From positions 1,364,001 to 1,428,000 of the forward strand of contig NC_068558.1 in assembly GCF_022201045.2 (NCBI RefSeq): a stretch of 64,000 nt of DNA, written 5' to 3'. Shown piece by piece: positions 35,152 through 48,977 of this stretch. Position 1 is the stretch's first letter; every line of letters starts with the position of its first letter. Source of the stretch: Citrus sinensis (Eukaryota > Streptophyta > Magnoliopsida > Sapindales > Rutaceae). Position numbers and translations under genes: made by a program. Below the pieces are notes generated by a model. That model was given only the letters and a program-made list of their open reading frames with translations. It was not told where the DNA came from and ran no database searches.

Positions 35152-37425
35152 CTCGAGGGTTAATTATTTCATTGTTATTGAGTACATTTTTGACGGTAGG
35201 TCCATGCTTTCCATGATGATCGACCAAATCCCTTTGATTATTCTTAGGGTTAATTCAAAGAAAAAGTCATATCCCACAAGACATATACGATGCTCTTAAC
35301 ATACATAGAAAAAATGTCGTTCAAAACAATGCTAGTGCATGCAAGGAGTTCACGTTTCCGCTCAATTTGCCATTCAAAAGAGTTAGCCGGCGGTGCCAAA
35401 TGCTACACGCAACGAAATGCCTCAATTGATTCATTTTTGAAAAAGAAAAAGATTTGCAATGAGTCATTATCAAGTGCAGTGCGGATATTTGTAGGAATAG
35501 TTGCTAACTACTGAAATAAGAGCTAGTGACAAACAATCATGTCAATGCGCGCTGCAATAGCACGAAACAATAAATATGCATACGATTGTAAACTTTTCGC
35601 CATTTTTCATCCTACAACGAGTAACCCCCCATATTCAAAATTTAAGAAAATTAAATGTGAACAGATGCATCTCATAATTTTCGACTTTATATCTAGTTTA
35701 ATTAGATATTTTTTATGCGAATTCCATTTAGAGTATCTTTCTTGATGAATAGGTGAGCTTCCAGAAGAAGTGGTTTACGTATGAAGCTAGCCCACAGATA
35801 ACTCGGTCAGCCACAAATCTCAGAAGTCAATCACCCACCAACTCTTGTATCAGCATCACACTCATAATGGCCTTGCCTTTCATTAACACCTTTCCATATT
35901 TTTCTCTTCCGAATTAAAGTAGTACTATTTTTGTCTGTAATAGACTAATAGTTGTTCGTTTTGTTTTTATATGTGTCGTGATAATGCAATGGCTTTGTTA
36001 GCCTTTGGCTTCGCCTCCTCCCCTTTGTCTTTTCTCTTTAGTTCAGGTAAATAAAATGACTCTTTCAAATTTAGATTTCAAAAGGAAAATCTGAGTATAT
36101 AAAGCTAAATAAGCCAATTATGAAACTAAAAAACGCGTCGATATTTAAAACGTTTATATTCAAAAATAGGGGCCATGGAAAAAATAGGAGACCGTCCTCT
36201 TCCTCACAGTGTAGACTTTGAAGAATCTTGCTAAAAAACAATATTCGAAGATCTTCTGGTCCAAGAAGATAATAAATTACATGTGTTTTTGTTGAAAATA
36301 TGCGCTTTGATCTTCATCGCAAATTTGCAATGGTTACCAAACCTCGTCAAGTCGATTTGGGTCCATTTTGCAACTTATTTCGTACGCTAAAGCTCCAAAT
36401 GTACAGTACGCACAAGAATGCACCGTGTCATTGCCAATGAGGTAAGCAAATCCCACTAAAGACTATTGACACCCTTTCATATTCTTGCAACCATAATTCA
36501 TTCAAGCTTTTTGATTAAAGCTTTGTAGGACTATTCGCACCAGAAAAGCAGGTGGCGTAATCGGAATCTTCAGCCTGCTGTGGACTATATAGATATTCAA
36601 AAATAGATAATTTCCTTTGCCCTTGTTCTTTTTTTTTTTTTTTTTTAATTTAGTGAGGTACATATATAGAGATTTTTAATAAAGGAGAAACTAACAGTCT
36701 TCCTTAGTGATTAAGGTTACTTAATTATGCGGTTTCATTGGACTTGTTGCCTTCAGAAATTTGGATAAATTCTGGTTTTTCCTTATGTAAATGTTAAGAT
36801 ATTTAATCTTGGACCGTAAAAAAATTAAAAATTAAATATTGCTTTCATAATTTGACTGTCTTCTAGGAAGACACCCGGAACAACTGTTCCCGAAAGCAAC
36901 ATGATTACTTAACTGAAAAAGAAGTAATGCCATTAATTCTGTTCTAGCAAAAAAAGACCTCAAGTTTGACATCAGCCATCGGGGCGTTGATCAAAAGTGA
37001 GAATATGCTAGGACACTTAGAAACGATATTCAAAAAAATTTACAAGTTTCCAAAAAAGCCTACGAATTATGTGCACAAGGGTCGTTGTCTCACCAGTTAC
37101 AGTCCGATTTTTTCCCCCCTCAAGGGTTGGTAGAGTTAGCTGTAAATGAACCCGAATTTGCTTATCTTGATTGACCGATAGGATTAATTTATAGTTCAAT
37201 AATCCAATTTAAAACGATCGCATTAACTCATTCCATTTAATGATACGGCAATTGATGAGTTTCTGCTTGTTATAGAGAGTAACAGGGGAAGACTTTGTTA
37301 AAGATTCTGTAACAAAGTCACACATCTCCTTGTGCAGTACTTCATTTACCCCAATTTATGGCCTTGAAAAAATGTTTTACGCTTGTTTGTTTCTACTTTC
37401 TATTTGTGGACCAATATTCCCATTA

Positions 37426-37608
37426 TACAAATTCTTTGGCCGATCACTAATACTTAGCGATGGAGCGAGGTAGTGGAAGCAAATTGATAAGGTTAAATAC
37501 ACACTAGATATTATTCTAATACCGTATAAAGATTGTTTTTACATGATACAAATTCTTTCTGCGATTACTAATACCTAGTGATGGAGCGGGGTAGTAGAAG
37601 CAAATTGC
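37426..37608. repeat. Diverged direct repeat (about 62 bp, two copies)
   Basis: Copies at 37426-37488 and 37547-37608 share TACAAATTCTTT, GATGGAGCG and GAAGCAAATTG blocks with scattered substitutions; offset 121 bp. Non-coding. Confidence 0.75.
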
Positions 37609-38550
37609 AACACAATTAATTTACACTCTAATCAAAAGCTATTCACACAACTTAAAGAAATTTTGATAATACTTCAAGTGAGATGAGATTACGCTCTAGT
37701 CTAAACAATTATACAAGAGATATTTTGATAGACAACTCCAAAAAAATTATAAAAGAGGGGTTTCTATTAATGAAAATAATAACAAGTCATCCCTATTTAT
37801 AATAGAATAAATTTAAAAAAATAAATCACAATTATATTAAAAATATAAAATTAAAACACATATCATACTTCACTCTAATTAAAAATAAAGATATCAACAG
37901 ACTTGAAATCTTAAAATAACATCCTCCATCACCTAGTGATTGGATACCAGGAAGAAAAGCAACTTGTAGTCTTTGTTATGGATCCGATATACATTCATCT
38001 ATTTATACTTGAGCCTGCTTTCCTTGTACTTGCCAATTTTGTTCGCCCAATTTCAAGCTACCATTTACGTAACTCATATTACAAACATGACGAATTACCG
38101 TGAGGAAAGTGTTGGGATTCACAATTTCATGTATCCAAAATAATTTTTTAAAAATTGTGTAATGTTAGAGTAGTTAGTTTAACAAAAATGAAAGCGGAAA
38201 AGGACAATAATAATTTTATGATTATCTCGACTTGGAAGCATGTCATTAATTTTTTATTAATTAAGAAAAATTATGACTTATTTTTATACTATTTAATACT
38301 TACAATTCTTAACAGCCTCTCACATAAATTTAGAAATGGACTAAGAGATAAGAGTTTTAAAAATGAGTTAAGAAATTAAAGAACTAGTTGAAAGAATTCC
38401 TATACAAGGAGATTCAAACTTAAGACTTCAGTATTAGAGAAATCGTTTGACCCAAAAATATAAATTTATAAGTAAGGATTGAATAATAAGTTTTAATAAG
38501 TCTTAGCATACTTATTACATTAGGGAAGATATTGATTAACCCTTTTATTT

Positions 38551-38810
38551 TTTATATAAAGAATATGGTATTGCATATGTTTTACGACATTGTATTTTGA
38601 GGGAGTTATGGGTTTCTTTTTCGGATAAACGTCAGGTGCATTATAAGGTTTAAAAAAAAACATAAATTAAATATTAAAAAGTTTAAAAGGTCACTTAGTA
38701 AACAACTCATTTCTTTATATAAACTATACGGTATTACAAATGTGTTTACATTGCATTTTGAGGGTATTATGGGGTTCTTCTTGAACAAAAACGTCAAGGG
38801 CATTATAAAG
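38551..38810. repeat. Diverged direct repeat (about 98 bp, two copies)
   Basis: Copies at about 38551-38649 and 38712-38810 share TATAAA..A.ACGGTATT, CATTTTGAGGG, TTATGGG and AACGTCA..GCATTATAA blocks; offset about 161 bp. Probably an old tandem duplication within an AT-rich repeat. Confidence 0.65.
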
Positions 38811-41800
38811 TATGGGTGGGGCGAAACCATAAAAATACTTTCTAATTGTATTTATTTATGAAATTTTGTATTATAAAAATACTCATAAAATAAATTACCA
38901 ATAAATGCAAAGTATATTTAATTAAAATAAAAAAGATTATGTGGAACACAACGTCACAATAAACCCTAATCTATATATATTCCTCTTTCTCTTCAAAATC
39001 AAAATTGAATATTTTCGTGAAATTAACATGATTATTCTGATGGAAATGGTCATAAAACCAGCGTTTCTTAATTAAACTGGTGGCAACCGATCGCTGGTGA
39101 TTCCATGCAATGATAATTTTTAAGAGATTATTTCTGTTTATAGCTGTTGAAAAATTGATATTGGTGTTTGTGAATTTGCAGTTTTTAACTTAGTGTTCAA
39201 AATTTTAAAAAAAAATTGAGTTAATTTTTTTATATAATTATGTGTATATATGACAAAACTGAGATGGTGTAGTGATAATTTTTCTTAAAAAAAAAAAAGA
39301 TTTAAGATAAAAATAGAGATTGGTGTGAAAATCAAACTTTTTGAAGAATAAAAACCTTATCAATTTTATAAAAAAAGATTTTACAATTATGTTTATTAAG
39401 AAATTGGGTGTGAAAATGAAATCTTTTGGGTCCAAATTAATCCCACACATAAAATAAACATCATGAAATTAGATATTAAGCATTTAAATGACCAATAAAC
39501 TGAAATAAAAATGTCGCAATTAGGTTCACACAAAGATAGCACTGAACACATGATGTAATATAAAAAGATTTTGTGTAGAACCAATCATTAAAAGAGAACC
39601 GGCCTTCCAATAAGTTCCACCAACAATTAGGAGAAAAAATGTGAAAGAATTAAAATCCCACTACGTCTACCGACGTGCATAACAGATAAATAAAAAAAGA
39701 TAACCATATTAAATCAGGAGGAGTAACAAAAAATCATTTTTCAAATGGAAGCTATTGAGGGTTTTTGGCCCCTTAATTTGAACAAGTCTTAGTTTAGTCT
39801 GGAAGTGGGAATGCGGGAAAAGATTACATGCGCCGAATAAAGGCAAAAAGGCCAAAATCGCTTTGCACGTAAAAGAAACCTATCATGCATGAATCCCACT
39901 TCCGCTTGCCTTCTGCTGTGATGTTTATTCAATAACTGGAGGGAGGGAACACGTGACCTAATTTTGGCCCCATAATTTTTTAGCCAATGGCAGACAGTGT
40001 GCTGTGTGGCTCAACAGTGCTCTACTTTGACAAATTTTATAAGGAACAGGACTAAATCATCCAACTAGTTACAATACAAATAGCTTATTATAAAGTAAAG
40101 CTATTTCAGTTTTTTTTTTCATAATTTTTATCAAAATCTTATAACTTTATTTTTTTTTTCAAAAATAGTATTGTTGATCATGGGTACATTTACATTTACA
40201 TTATTGGCTTAGGACGATTTTTATTTTGTTTTATTTTTCATTTGGGTTTTCCTATTTGAAAATTGAAATGCTTTTTTTCTTTTTTTTTTGGGCTGCTTTG
40301 ATAAAGTGATATACAATTAAAAGTTTAAACAATATTAGTCAGTCAATCAGTTTTCTGAAAAAGAAAAAAGAAAAACAGAAGTCAAAAGTCAATGAAAGTT
40401 TGGTCAGTCATTAATGAAGTCCCGTTTGAAATTGTTGGCTTGTTGCGCTATGCCGCTTTATGCTACAGTATGTGGGACGGTGATGGTTTTTTTATTTTTT
40501 GTTTTTGGAAACATGGCAATGATGGGCTTTGTGGGCGTCAAAAGCCCTGAAAATTTTCTTGCTTCAAATGGAAGCCCTTTGTTATAGGCAGCTGACAAGG
40601 GAATGTTAGACTTTGAAGGGATAGTGTTTCAAGCCCAAAGTAATTTTTATGAGGCGTTAGACTATTGGCACTGGTTTAATTTTTTTTAATTATATTTCAT
40701 TTAATACCAAAAGTATCTTCTTCTTTTTTAATCAACACTCCTAAAATACCAGGTTTAAAGTTTATTAAAATTACAAACTGTTTTTTGCTTCTTTTTCTCT
40801 AAATAATGATTTATTCAGTTATTTTGTATTTATTTATTTTTGTATTGAATATTAATTTTTTATTGAGAGATTATTTAAGAAAATTTTAGGTATAAAAAGA
40901 AAAAGAAAAGAAGAAAATTTCTTATTTTCGGGGGCATTTTAAAAAAAAAAAAGTAATTTGATTTCTGTGGTCATTCTCATTGAGGTTAAAACTATAGATG
41001 CAAAAAAAACAAAGAGGTTTCATAATAATTTGTAAGGGGTGTTAAAAGGATCCACCCAAAAGAAAAAAAGTTAATAAATTTTAATTTTGTGTATATTTAT
41101 CTTTAAATATAATTATAAAAAAAATTATTAAAATAACGAAGGGTGTCAATAGTCCAACACTTTCACGAGGAATTGTTAGCAACAGTTGTTGCCCAATCTC
41201 AAATGGAACCACCGGATTTAACAATCCGAGATACTCGCCCGACCAACATGCTACTTGGATCAAACGAGTTCGTGATCCGAGTGAACTCTTTTAAATTCTG
41301 CATGTACCCCTAAGCAACGGTTCGGAAAACCAAAAAAAAAACAGAAAAAAAAACAAGAGCAATGCTTTTCACACACTTTTAATATCCTTGTATCACCTCA
41401 CTTTTGTACTCATTGTTGTACTATTACTGAAAATTATGTAAAAGGATAAATATAAATTTAATTAAACTAAAATATCTTTAAAAATTATTGACTTTAACTA
41501 TTTTTTAATGCTAATATATGATATAATTTTTTTTTTGATAAAATCAAAATAATCTTAAAATAAATTATTTAATAACAATAATTTTATTATGAAAAAGTAC
41601 ATTTATTCTAAATGATGTTGAAGTTAAATTAAAATTATATTATAATTTTATATCTTTTTTGTAATGTTATATAAAAAAAAAGAGATATAAAAATAAAACA
41701 TGAGGTTTCTTAAGAGTTTGAAAGGGGTGTTATTCACTTTACTCAAAAAAACAAACAGATACGAACAAATGGGTAGAGTTTAATAAATATAATGGCCACA

Positions 41801-42135
41801 AAAGACTTGGATAAAGAAAGCATATTTACTGTTGGCCCCCTGTTTTGTGGGTCTTTCACGTCAAAAAAAACATATTCAAAGTGGAAGTGTAGTGCTTCTG
41901 ATTTGTGAATGCAATCTCTTCTACAAATTGATGTGGCATTAATTTATTAGTTGAATAAAAATATAAAATAATATAAATAAATCATGTGGTCCAAAAGATA
42001 TTTAATTCAACCAATGAATTAACACTACATCAGTTTGTACAAAATAAGTTTGTAACTATATCATTACTCTTCTAATAAACTAGATTTATTTTTACAGTCA
42101 TGTTGGAAACATCGATACCTGTTATGCTCCTCACC

Positions 42136-42299
42136 AAAGTGGTGGCAATGAGTTTTCTATCAAATAGTGGCAATAATTTATATTGCGTAGGGTTTTGTGT
42201 ATAATAAGTAAAGTGGCGGCAATTTCTTTAAAAAAAAAATGAAGTAGTGGCAATCAACTTTCTATCAAATGGCGGCAATTAATTTTTATTGTGTAGGTT
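42136..42299. repeat. Direct repeat with GTGGCAAT motifs
   Basis: Two copies (42136-42193 and 42241-42299) of a unit of about 58 bp containing AGTGGCAAT...TTTCTATCAAAT...GGCAAT...ATTG.GTAGG. A further isolated GTGGCGGCAATTT occurs between them at about 42213. Confidence 0.8.
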
Positions 42300-42366
42300 A
42301 TATATATATAAATAGAGTATTATGTAATTAATGAAATGTCCTTAGGATATTTTTGATATTACATAT

Positions 42367-42556
42367 ATTTTTTAGAAGCTCTCTAACTATTACACCCAAA
42401 AGCTCAAATTTTGAGTTTTGCTAGTTGAGGCAAATTAGTCTATTTAAGTTCAAAAAATTCTAAAAAAACAACTAAATACCAACATAAAATTAAAAAAAAA
42501 AAACTTATCGAATTAAATAAACACTTATGCTTGTTAAATAAACTGTATCAAACAAA
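42367..42556. mobile_element. Degraded, 5'-truncated copy of the MITE at 14218-14577
   Basis: It aligns by eye with about 14391-14570: shared CCCAAAAGCTCAAATTTTG, GAGG.AAATTAG.., AACTAAA.ACCA, ATAAACACTTATG and a final TATCAAACA. The left terminal repeat is missing and the right one is eroded. Confidence 0.7.
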
Positions 42557-45500
42557 AAATTAAAATGAAAGCCGAATCTATAGAAATTTTATTCTTTTAC
42601 CAAATTTATACAATAGTTACTGTGCTGCTTCTGCTATTTTTTCCGTTATTTTTATTTCATCTCACTCCTAATTCAATTGGCTTTTAACACATAATTTTCC
42701 ATTATATTTCCTCGATCTTTTTCTTTACTAGAAGGCTGTCGAAGCATGAATCGAAATCCAGCAACAATGCAGGGATACTTGTAAAAATTGAGCAAGCAAT
42801 TAATTATTAAGTAAGCTATGCTAATGCTAGTATAAACTTGATTAATTATTCATGGATAAGAGATATTATTGTCTTTTGAATGACCTAAATGAAAATTGCT
42901 TACTCCAAATGTATATGCTTTCCTTCTCCAAGTCTTTTGTGGTCTTTGTTTACGTTCGTTTAAACAACTACTTCTGTTTGTTTGTTTCTATTTTTTTTTC
43001 CTTTTTTTTTTAAACCATTGGTTCAGATTGCGCTAGGGTCGGGCATGAGTTCGGACCTCAGATCTCTACATCATCTAAAGATCCGTACGTCACAGTTGAG
43101 TAAAATAGTAATGCTGCACCTTTATGGGCTCCGTAGTAAACATTCTGAATACACCCCCATTTTTCATCTGAATTCTTTCTTTTGCATTAAAGGAGGTGTA
43201 TTCAGTTAAAAGCAGAGGTACAGTTAGGCTCATATCATCATCTAATCAACTTCAACCATGGGCGGAGCTGGCCCAACCCTTGCTGGCCTCATTGATATTT
43301 TTCTTTTATTTATAATTTTAGCTTAAAAAGATATACTGGCTCATATTCATTCTCATGTGCATGCGTATGTATTTTTACAATATAAATTTAGAATTTTACA
43401 ATAATATTAAATATTTTTATAATATTATAAAAAATACGGGCATCTGCATTAAAGAATAATTCTATTAAATTATACTTTCGTCTTTATATATTTATCCCAT
43501 ACACATTTATATTCTTTTATTCTGCCTTGGCCTATTAGCAACAACAATAATGTTATGTTACTAAATTTAGATACTTAATTAGGATACTCACTGATCAGTC
43601 ACTAATCATTTAATGTCATGTGTATAATATTCACCGATTCTATTATTAATTATTAAAGTATCATTTTTACAACTTACTTAATGGATGACATATTAAATGC
43701 TAATCATTAAGTATTCAAAGTGAGTAAACATAGTATTATTGTTTTAACATTTTGTACCGTTTACTTTGGAGTTCAATGTCTAGCCCCAAATTATTGGATT
43801 TTGTTTAGACACTTCAAGTCTCCAATAATATTTGTGGCTTCGCTTCCAATTTTCGAGATGCCGCTCTACCAAGCAGAATGCCTTCAATCATCCGTTCTGA
43901 AGCACGAAAAAGAGCTTACACATATAACAATTTTATTGCAACCATTTACAAAAATGCGCTTATTGTTTGATTGTAGAGTTCTGTGATGAAAAAGAGATTC
44001 AAAGGCTGTTGGCTTAGCGCCAGTTTTCTATCAGCCACTTAAGTTCGATGAAGTGAACAGGAATGCTTTAGTGACATAACAAATTAGAAAGAAAGATGTA
44101 CAAGAAAAAAAAATTTGCTTTGGAATCGACCTGATCAAAATGAAAATCCCTCTGCTCTCATTTGAGAATTGAAGAAATCATGCTTTTATACAATATTTTA
44201 AACGAATTCTATGCAGTAGTAATTAATAAATTCATTCTTATTTTACTCCTACACATGTCGAAAGACAATAAAATCATAATCTAATTTTAGAGAAGATTTC
44301 ACTTAAAAAAAAAAAAATGTTCGATACTAATAAATTTGGGTCTATAATCATAGGTTCCAATGTACGAGATCTTATAGCACTTACTAACGAGGCTCGATCA
44401 ATGAGTATTATATAGAAGAAACCAGCTATAAACACTAATACAATAAGATATGTTCTTCATAGATAAACCTGAGATTGTGATTACAATAATCAAGCCAATT
44501 AGTTGTATTAGGTTAACTATATTTAAGACTTTCAACACCGTAAGTTTCTTTATTTTTTTAATTTTTACATTTTCGTATCACCAGAAGATACTACCCATTC
44601 TCATTATTATTAATATTAGAAAGAGCTCGATCGTCACAGAAGAGATGAACACAAATGTTGCATGTGTTCTCGCGTGGGTTCAAAGAACCGTAACTAATTT
44701 GACGGCCCAAGATGCAGAAGAATTTCAATTAAACTTACGCCTACCAAGTAATTAAGATCAAGATCATTGCAATGCATATCAATAAGCCAGATCATCGTAC
44801 CAACTTCTGGCAATTGTGCACGTGGTTTGACGGTCGTCACCTCGTTCCAGCATTCTAATAGTGGCAAGGAATAATATAACATCAATGCAGGACCCCACCA
44901 CGACCATACCTTATATAATCTGGCTGTTAAGAGAGGCCGCGTGTCCCTGCGAAACATGTCTCTTTTAGAAAAGAGGTTCCCTCTTTTCGTCAACATAATT
45001 TTTTTTTTTTTTCAAACTCTTTTTTTGTCTGATTTTGTGTGTCTCCATTGATTAATATAGAAAGATCTTCTGTGAATCTTCCCAGCTCATAACTTATGAA
45101 AAAAGATTATGGTCATTGATTTCTTTAATGGCTATATATAAATATCGTCAACAGTGACGTGATGTCTAAATGGGGAGCATCTCTTTTTTCAAGTTTATCA
45201 AAATTCCGACATCCTAACTTGATTATTAATATAGAATAGGAAATTATTGAGTAGCGACCCAAAAGAGCACAAAGTGATTACTGAAATTGAATGGTAGGTG
45301 TGTTATAATCTGATTGGTTATACACAATCACCCGTTGAAAGGAATAGCCATACCCACAAGTTTGAAAGAGAACGATTAGAGAAGAAAGGTGGTGATGCAT
45401 TAATAGTCTTCGTCGGCAGCTAATAGCAACAATCTTGTTTGATGAAGTGACTGACCTTATTCTTCTAATAATTTAAGCCATTTGCCCGTGGTGAAATGAC

Positions 45501-47390
45501 ACATAACCAATTGTTGCAGCTTCGACGGCATTTGCGTTGTATATAATTTGTATGAATTATGCATGCTTGAGCCTTATGGCCCTCAAACAAGCAATAATTA
45601 TCTCTTTTTACTGCTGAGATTTTGTTTACACCAGCAGTAGCGGAGTGGCCGATATCTTGATCATATTTTGATCTTGACAATTAAATATTATCATAGGCTC
45701 TGCAGTTGGTCAGAATTTAGCTCATCAAATGATGAAAACTTGAAAACTATCCAAGGAAATTTGAGAGACGTATAACACAGAAATGGTAAACTTTTGGGGA
45801 AATTGAATTAAGTTCGTTCAACAACAAAGAACGGAATTATAATTGACATTAATGATTCGAACAAGATATGGCTTAGAGTTTGTTGTCCATTGTCAGCTTT
45901 GGTCCCTTTTCTCTCTTAATACTACGAGACGTATTAATGTGTACTAACTACTAAAGAATATATACAACTTCGGATGCTTCTAATTAATGGCTCTTCCAGT
46001 ATGAAAAGCACATCGTATTTGAAGCTATACTAATAAGAATAAGTAGTATGCAGCGCATTAGGAAGGCTTAGGGTGTGTCGATAAATTAAACACTCTCATA
46101 TTTTTTTCGTTTCTTTGTCAAGCGTTTTCTTGAGTATCATGACTGCTTTCTTCAAATTACTTAGAAAAATGAGTTCTTGTGTGTATCATGCGAAACTCAT
46201 AGCAAAGAAAGGGCAAGCTAAATAGCTAGTGCCTAAAAAACCGAATATTACGTAATAAATTTCCAGAATTTCGTAAGCTTCCATAAATTGACTTTGTTTC
46301 CTTAAAACCCCTTTTTTCCCCTTTTATTGTGATAATATTTTCACGTGTAACATTTCAATAAAGGTTCCAATTTGATACCTAGCTACATGGATTTGAATTA
46401 TAGCTCCCACAGTTTGACTTGAAAAGCTTACTCTGAATTTGTATAAATAAATCTGGATTCAATCCTCATTTCTTTTTTGAAACTGTGTTTTGTACTAAAG
46501 ATTAAATCAACAATACAAACAAAAAGAAAAACATTCAAGGGAGGAAACCAATTACCAATGGTACAAGCAGCACAGTATTTTATAACAAAAAGGCTAATAA
46601 ACATATTTTGTGAAGTTATAAAGCCAAGGGTCCATAGCCTCACCTGCTACTCCCGTGATTTTTGCCCTTGATTTCGTTCATATATATAAGAACATATCTG
46701 TGTGTTCCATGTAAATCACATTTTGGGAGCAATGTTTTGAAATACAAGTGTGCAACCCAAGAGGGGGGGTATATTGATTAGCCATATAGGCTAACATGTT
46801 TCCTGCTGGCTGGGTTGATATTATGATTAAATAAAATACAAGTTATTCATTGGAGTGCATTGTAAAATAATTAATATGTACTACTGAATTGCATAAGCAA
46901 CTCAGCCATTAATTTTGAGCATATTTTCTTCATCCTTGCTTTTGGACTGCGGATCATTGAACCAATTGGGTCCAAATAAACAACTCGTTTAAGAGAAATA
47001 ATTAATTCTGTGGCGGAAAAAACAACAGCAATAACGGTCTTGGATTTCACCCAGTTTCTACGGTCCCTTCAATTTTCTTGTAACTTTCGTACAATGAATT
47101 CTCTTAAAACAATGAAAGGCACCTACCTCCACACTCGAACGAAGAGAAGTTTTGGAATCTATAGACACAATCTATGCAAAGACGCACACGTGTCACAATT
47201 TTTTTTAACGTTAATTACGTGTTAATTTAAACGATTTAAGCATCAAACTGCATCATTGTCTTAATGCCATCACCTAATGTCTCTAGAAGACCAGCAGCAG
47301 GCACGACCAGTTAGGTAAAGGGTGTTATCATGCATCTTGAATCCTAATATTATTACACTTACACTTGAATGCTTTACATATTGAAGTTGT

Positions 47391-47397
47391 TATAAAT
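47391..47397 (+). promoter_or_regulatory. Putative TATA box of the LURP-one-related gene
   Basis: TATAAAT, 70 bases upstream of the ATG at 47461; good position for a core promoter with a short leader. Confidence 0.6.
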
Positions 47398-47460
47398 ATC
47401 TGATTGCCCTAAATAATAAATATATATATAAAAGCTCCCAAAAAGGAGAAATAAATCGAA

Positions 47461-48238
47461 ATGTTTGTTTTCTTAAAATCTTTGTCGAGATCAGTCCACC
47501 AAGAAGAGCCAGAGCCGGCGCTGATCAAGAAGAATATTGACGAGGGGGAGTGCACCTCGCTAACAGTGTGGCGAAAATCACTCGTCATCTGCTGCAACGG
47601 ATTCACCGTGATTGATTCTCACGGAAACCTTGTTTACCGGGTTGACAATTACGTCGGGAGCTGCCATGAGCTAATTCTCATGGACGGCTCCGGCAAGTCC
47701 ATTTTCACAATGCACCGCCGCAAGGTAAAATGACTAATCCTTATAAAATTTTTCTTTTGCTTCTAACTAGTTTAATTATAGATTAATATAGCTGTAAGAG
47801 TTGGTGTTAGGCTAAGACGTGGGTTCTTTTTCAATTGTTTGTAATTTTGATATGCAGAAGCTAACGGTGGCTGATAGCTGGCGTGTGTTTGAAGGGGAAG
47901 TAGATGAATGCAGTAGAAGAAAGAAATTATCAAAGCGGCCGGTTTGTTATGTGAAGAAGCACATGATGAGCATTAATTCGAATGTATTGGCTTACGTTTA
48001 TTATGGGGGAGCGTCGTCAAATAAAAGATATGCATACACAGTTGAAGGATCGTATGCAAACCGATCATGCAAAGTGTTGGATGAGTCGAGAAGGGTGGTG
48101 GCGGAGATCAAGAGGAAGAAGGCGGCCATTGGAGGAGTTTCGTTTGGTGTTGAGGTGTTTCTTTTGATTGTGCACCCCAGCTTTGATGCTGCATTTGCTA
48201 TGGCTTTGGTTTTATTATTGGATCAAATGTTCTCTTAG
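47461..48238 (+). CDS. LURP-one-related protein (LOR / tubby-like C-terminal fold)
   Basis: Encodes a 214-aa protein of the plant LURP-one/LOR family (Pfam LOR, structurally like tubby C-termini). The founding member LURP1 is needed for basal defence against oomycetes; most paralogues are uncharacterised. Two exons, 47461-47724 and 47858-48238, joined at phase 0 across a 133-bp GT-AG intron. Visible family blocks are TSLTVWRKSLVICCNGFTVI, GNLVYRVDNY, ADSWRVFEGE, YTVEGSYANRSCKVLDESRR, VVAEIKRKKA and the C-terminal SFDAAFAMALVLLLDQMF. The hydrophobic C-terminus is the central helix of the barrel in this fold, not a membrane anchor. The length is typical for the family. Numbering within the LOR family (LOR8-like by recollection) is uncertain. 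Confidence 0.9.
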
Positions 48239-48977
48239 ATTTAAATGTTGTTCAGTTTTTTCATCGTAGTTAATTAGTTTATATGTTCACAAATGAAGCT
48301 ACTGAAGATTAGTGAGAAATAACGAAATTGATCTGAAGAAATTTACCCTTCCACCTCTTTTTATTTTTTCCCCTTTTAGAAAACAGTCAATATCTGTTTA
48401 GCAATAAGCAAATGGGTGACAGTAAATTATTCCGAGATCGTTACTCTAAAATGATTAATTTGCACGCAGCGATTACATGCTCAGATCCAGCAAAAATATG
48501 AGGAGATGGAATTCTAAGGGTTATTATTTATCTTAATGAAATAATTGTTGTTTTGCTCCTCCTAAATTCCTCGGGGGTCAACTCATGTCATTGGTTAAGT
48601 GCTCTACGCAAGACCGAAGGATTGTCTACTAACGTGAAACGTTTATGATCAGCACTATTAAGCAGTTGCAAACAGTACAGCGACAGGGAAAGCGAGTAAA
48701 GTGAAATTGCTGTTGCCTTCATCAATTGCTCTGCACAAGGCAAAGAATTGCCTACTGTATATATTCTACAACCGTTCTTTAATGTTACATCATTTGAAAC
48801 TCTATCCACCTCCTAAAAGGAATCTTTGCAACAAATCCCCTTTCGCCTCCAGCTTAAAACTTACAACAACACCACAATTCCAGTTACAATGCAATATGTA
48901 CAAACTGACCAGCTATGCCTGTAATACTACAGAGACATTGATATGAATCACAACAATTGTATCATACAGTGTGTTCA
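48239..48977. other. Spacer between convergent LOR and uncharacterised genes
   Basis: The two genes converge here. Presumably it contains both 3' UTRs; nothing else was seen. Confidence 0.6.

Larger units (their letters stand above)
31435..47390. other. Gene-poor, AT-rich region of about 16 kb
   Basis: No credible gene. All ORFs here are short, AT-driven and without recognisable domains. It contains (TA)n at 31863-31880, (TTA)n at 31894-31913, a retroelement tail (33371-33789), a hAT relic (34603-35151), local direct repeats (37426-37608, 38551-38810, 42136-42299) and a degraded MITE (42367-42556). A possible inverted-repeat element lies at about 43558-43720. Two segments at 41011-41047 and 41702-41735 share a GAGGTTTC...AAGGGGTGTTA end and may be remnants of one repeat family. 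The first few hundred bases after 31435 are the RBOHF promoter. Confidence 0.6.

Noticed and set aside
43255-43520. CATGGGCGGAGCTGGCC resembling a hAT end
   Set aside because: No matching right terminus or target-site duplication could be found within a reasonable distance.
44450-44996. Overlapping 100-aa ORFs on both strands
   Set aside because: No motifs, AT-driven composition, and both strands open simultaneously by chance.
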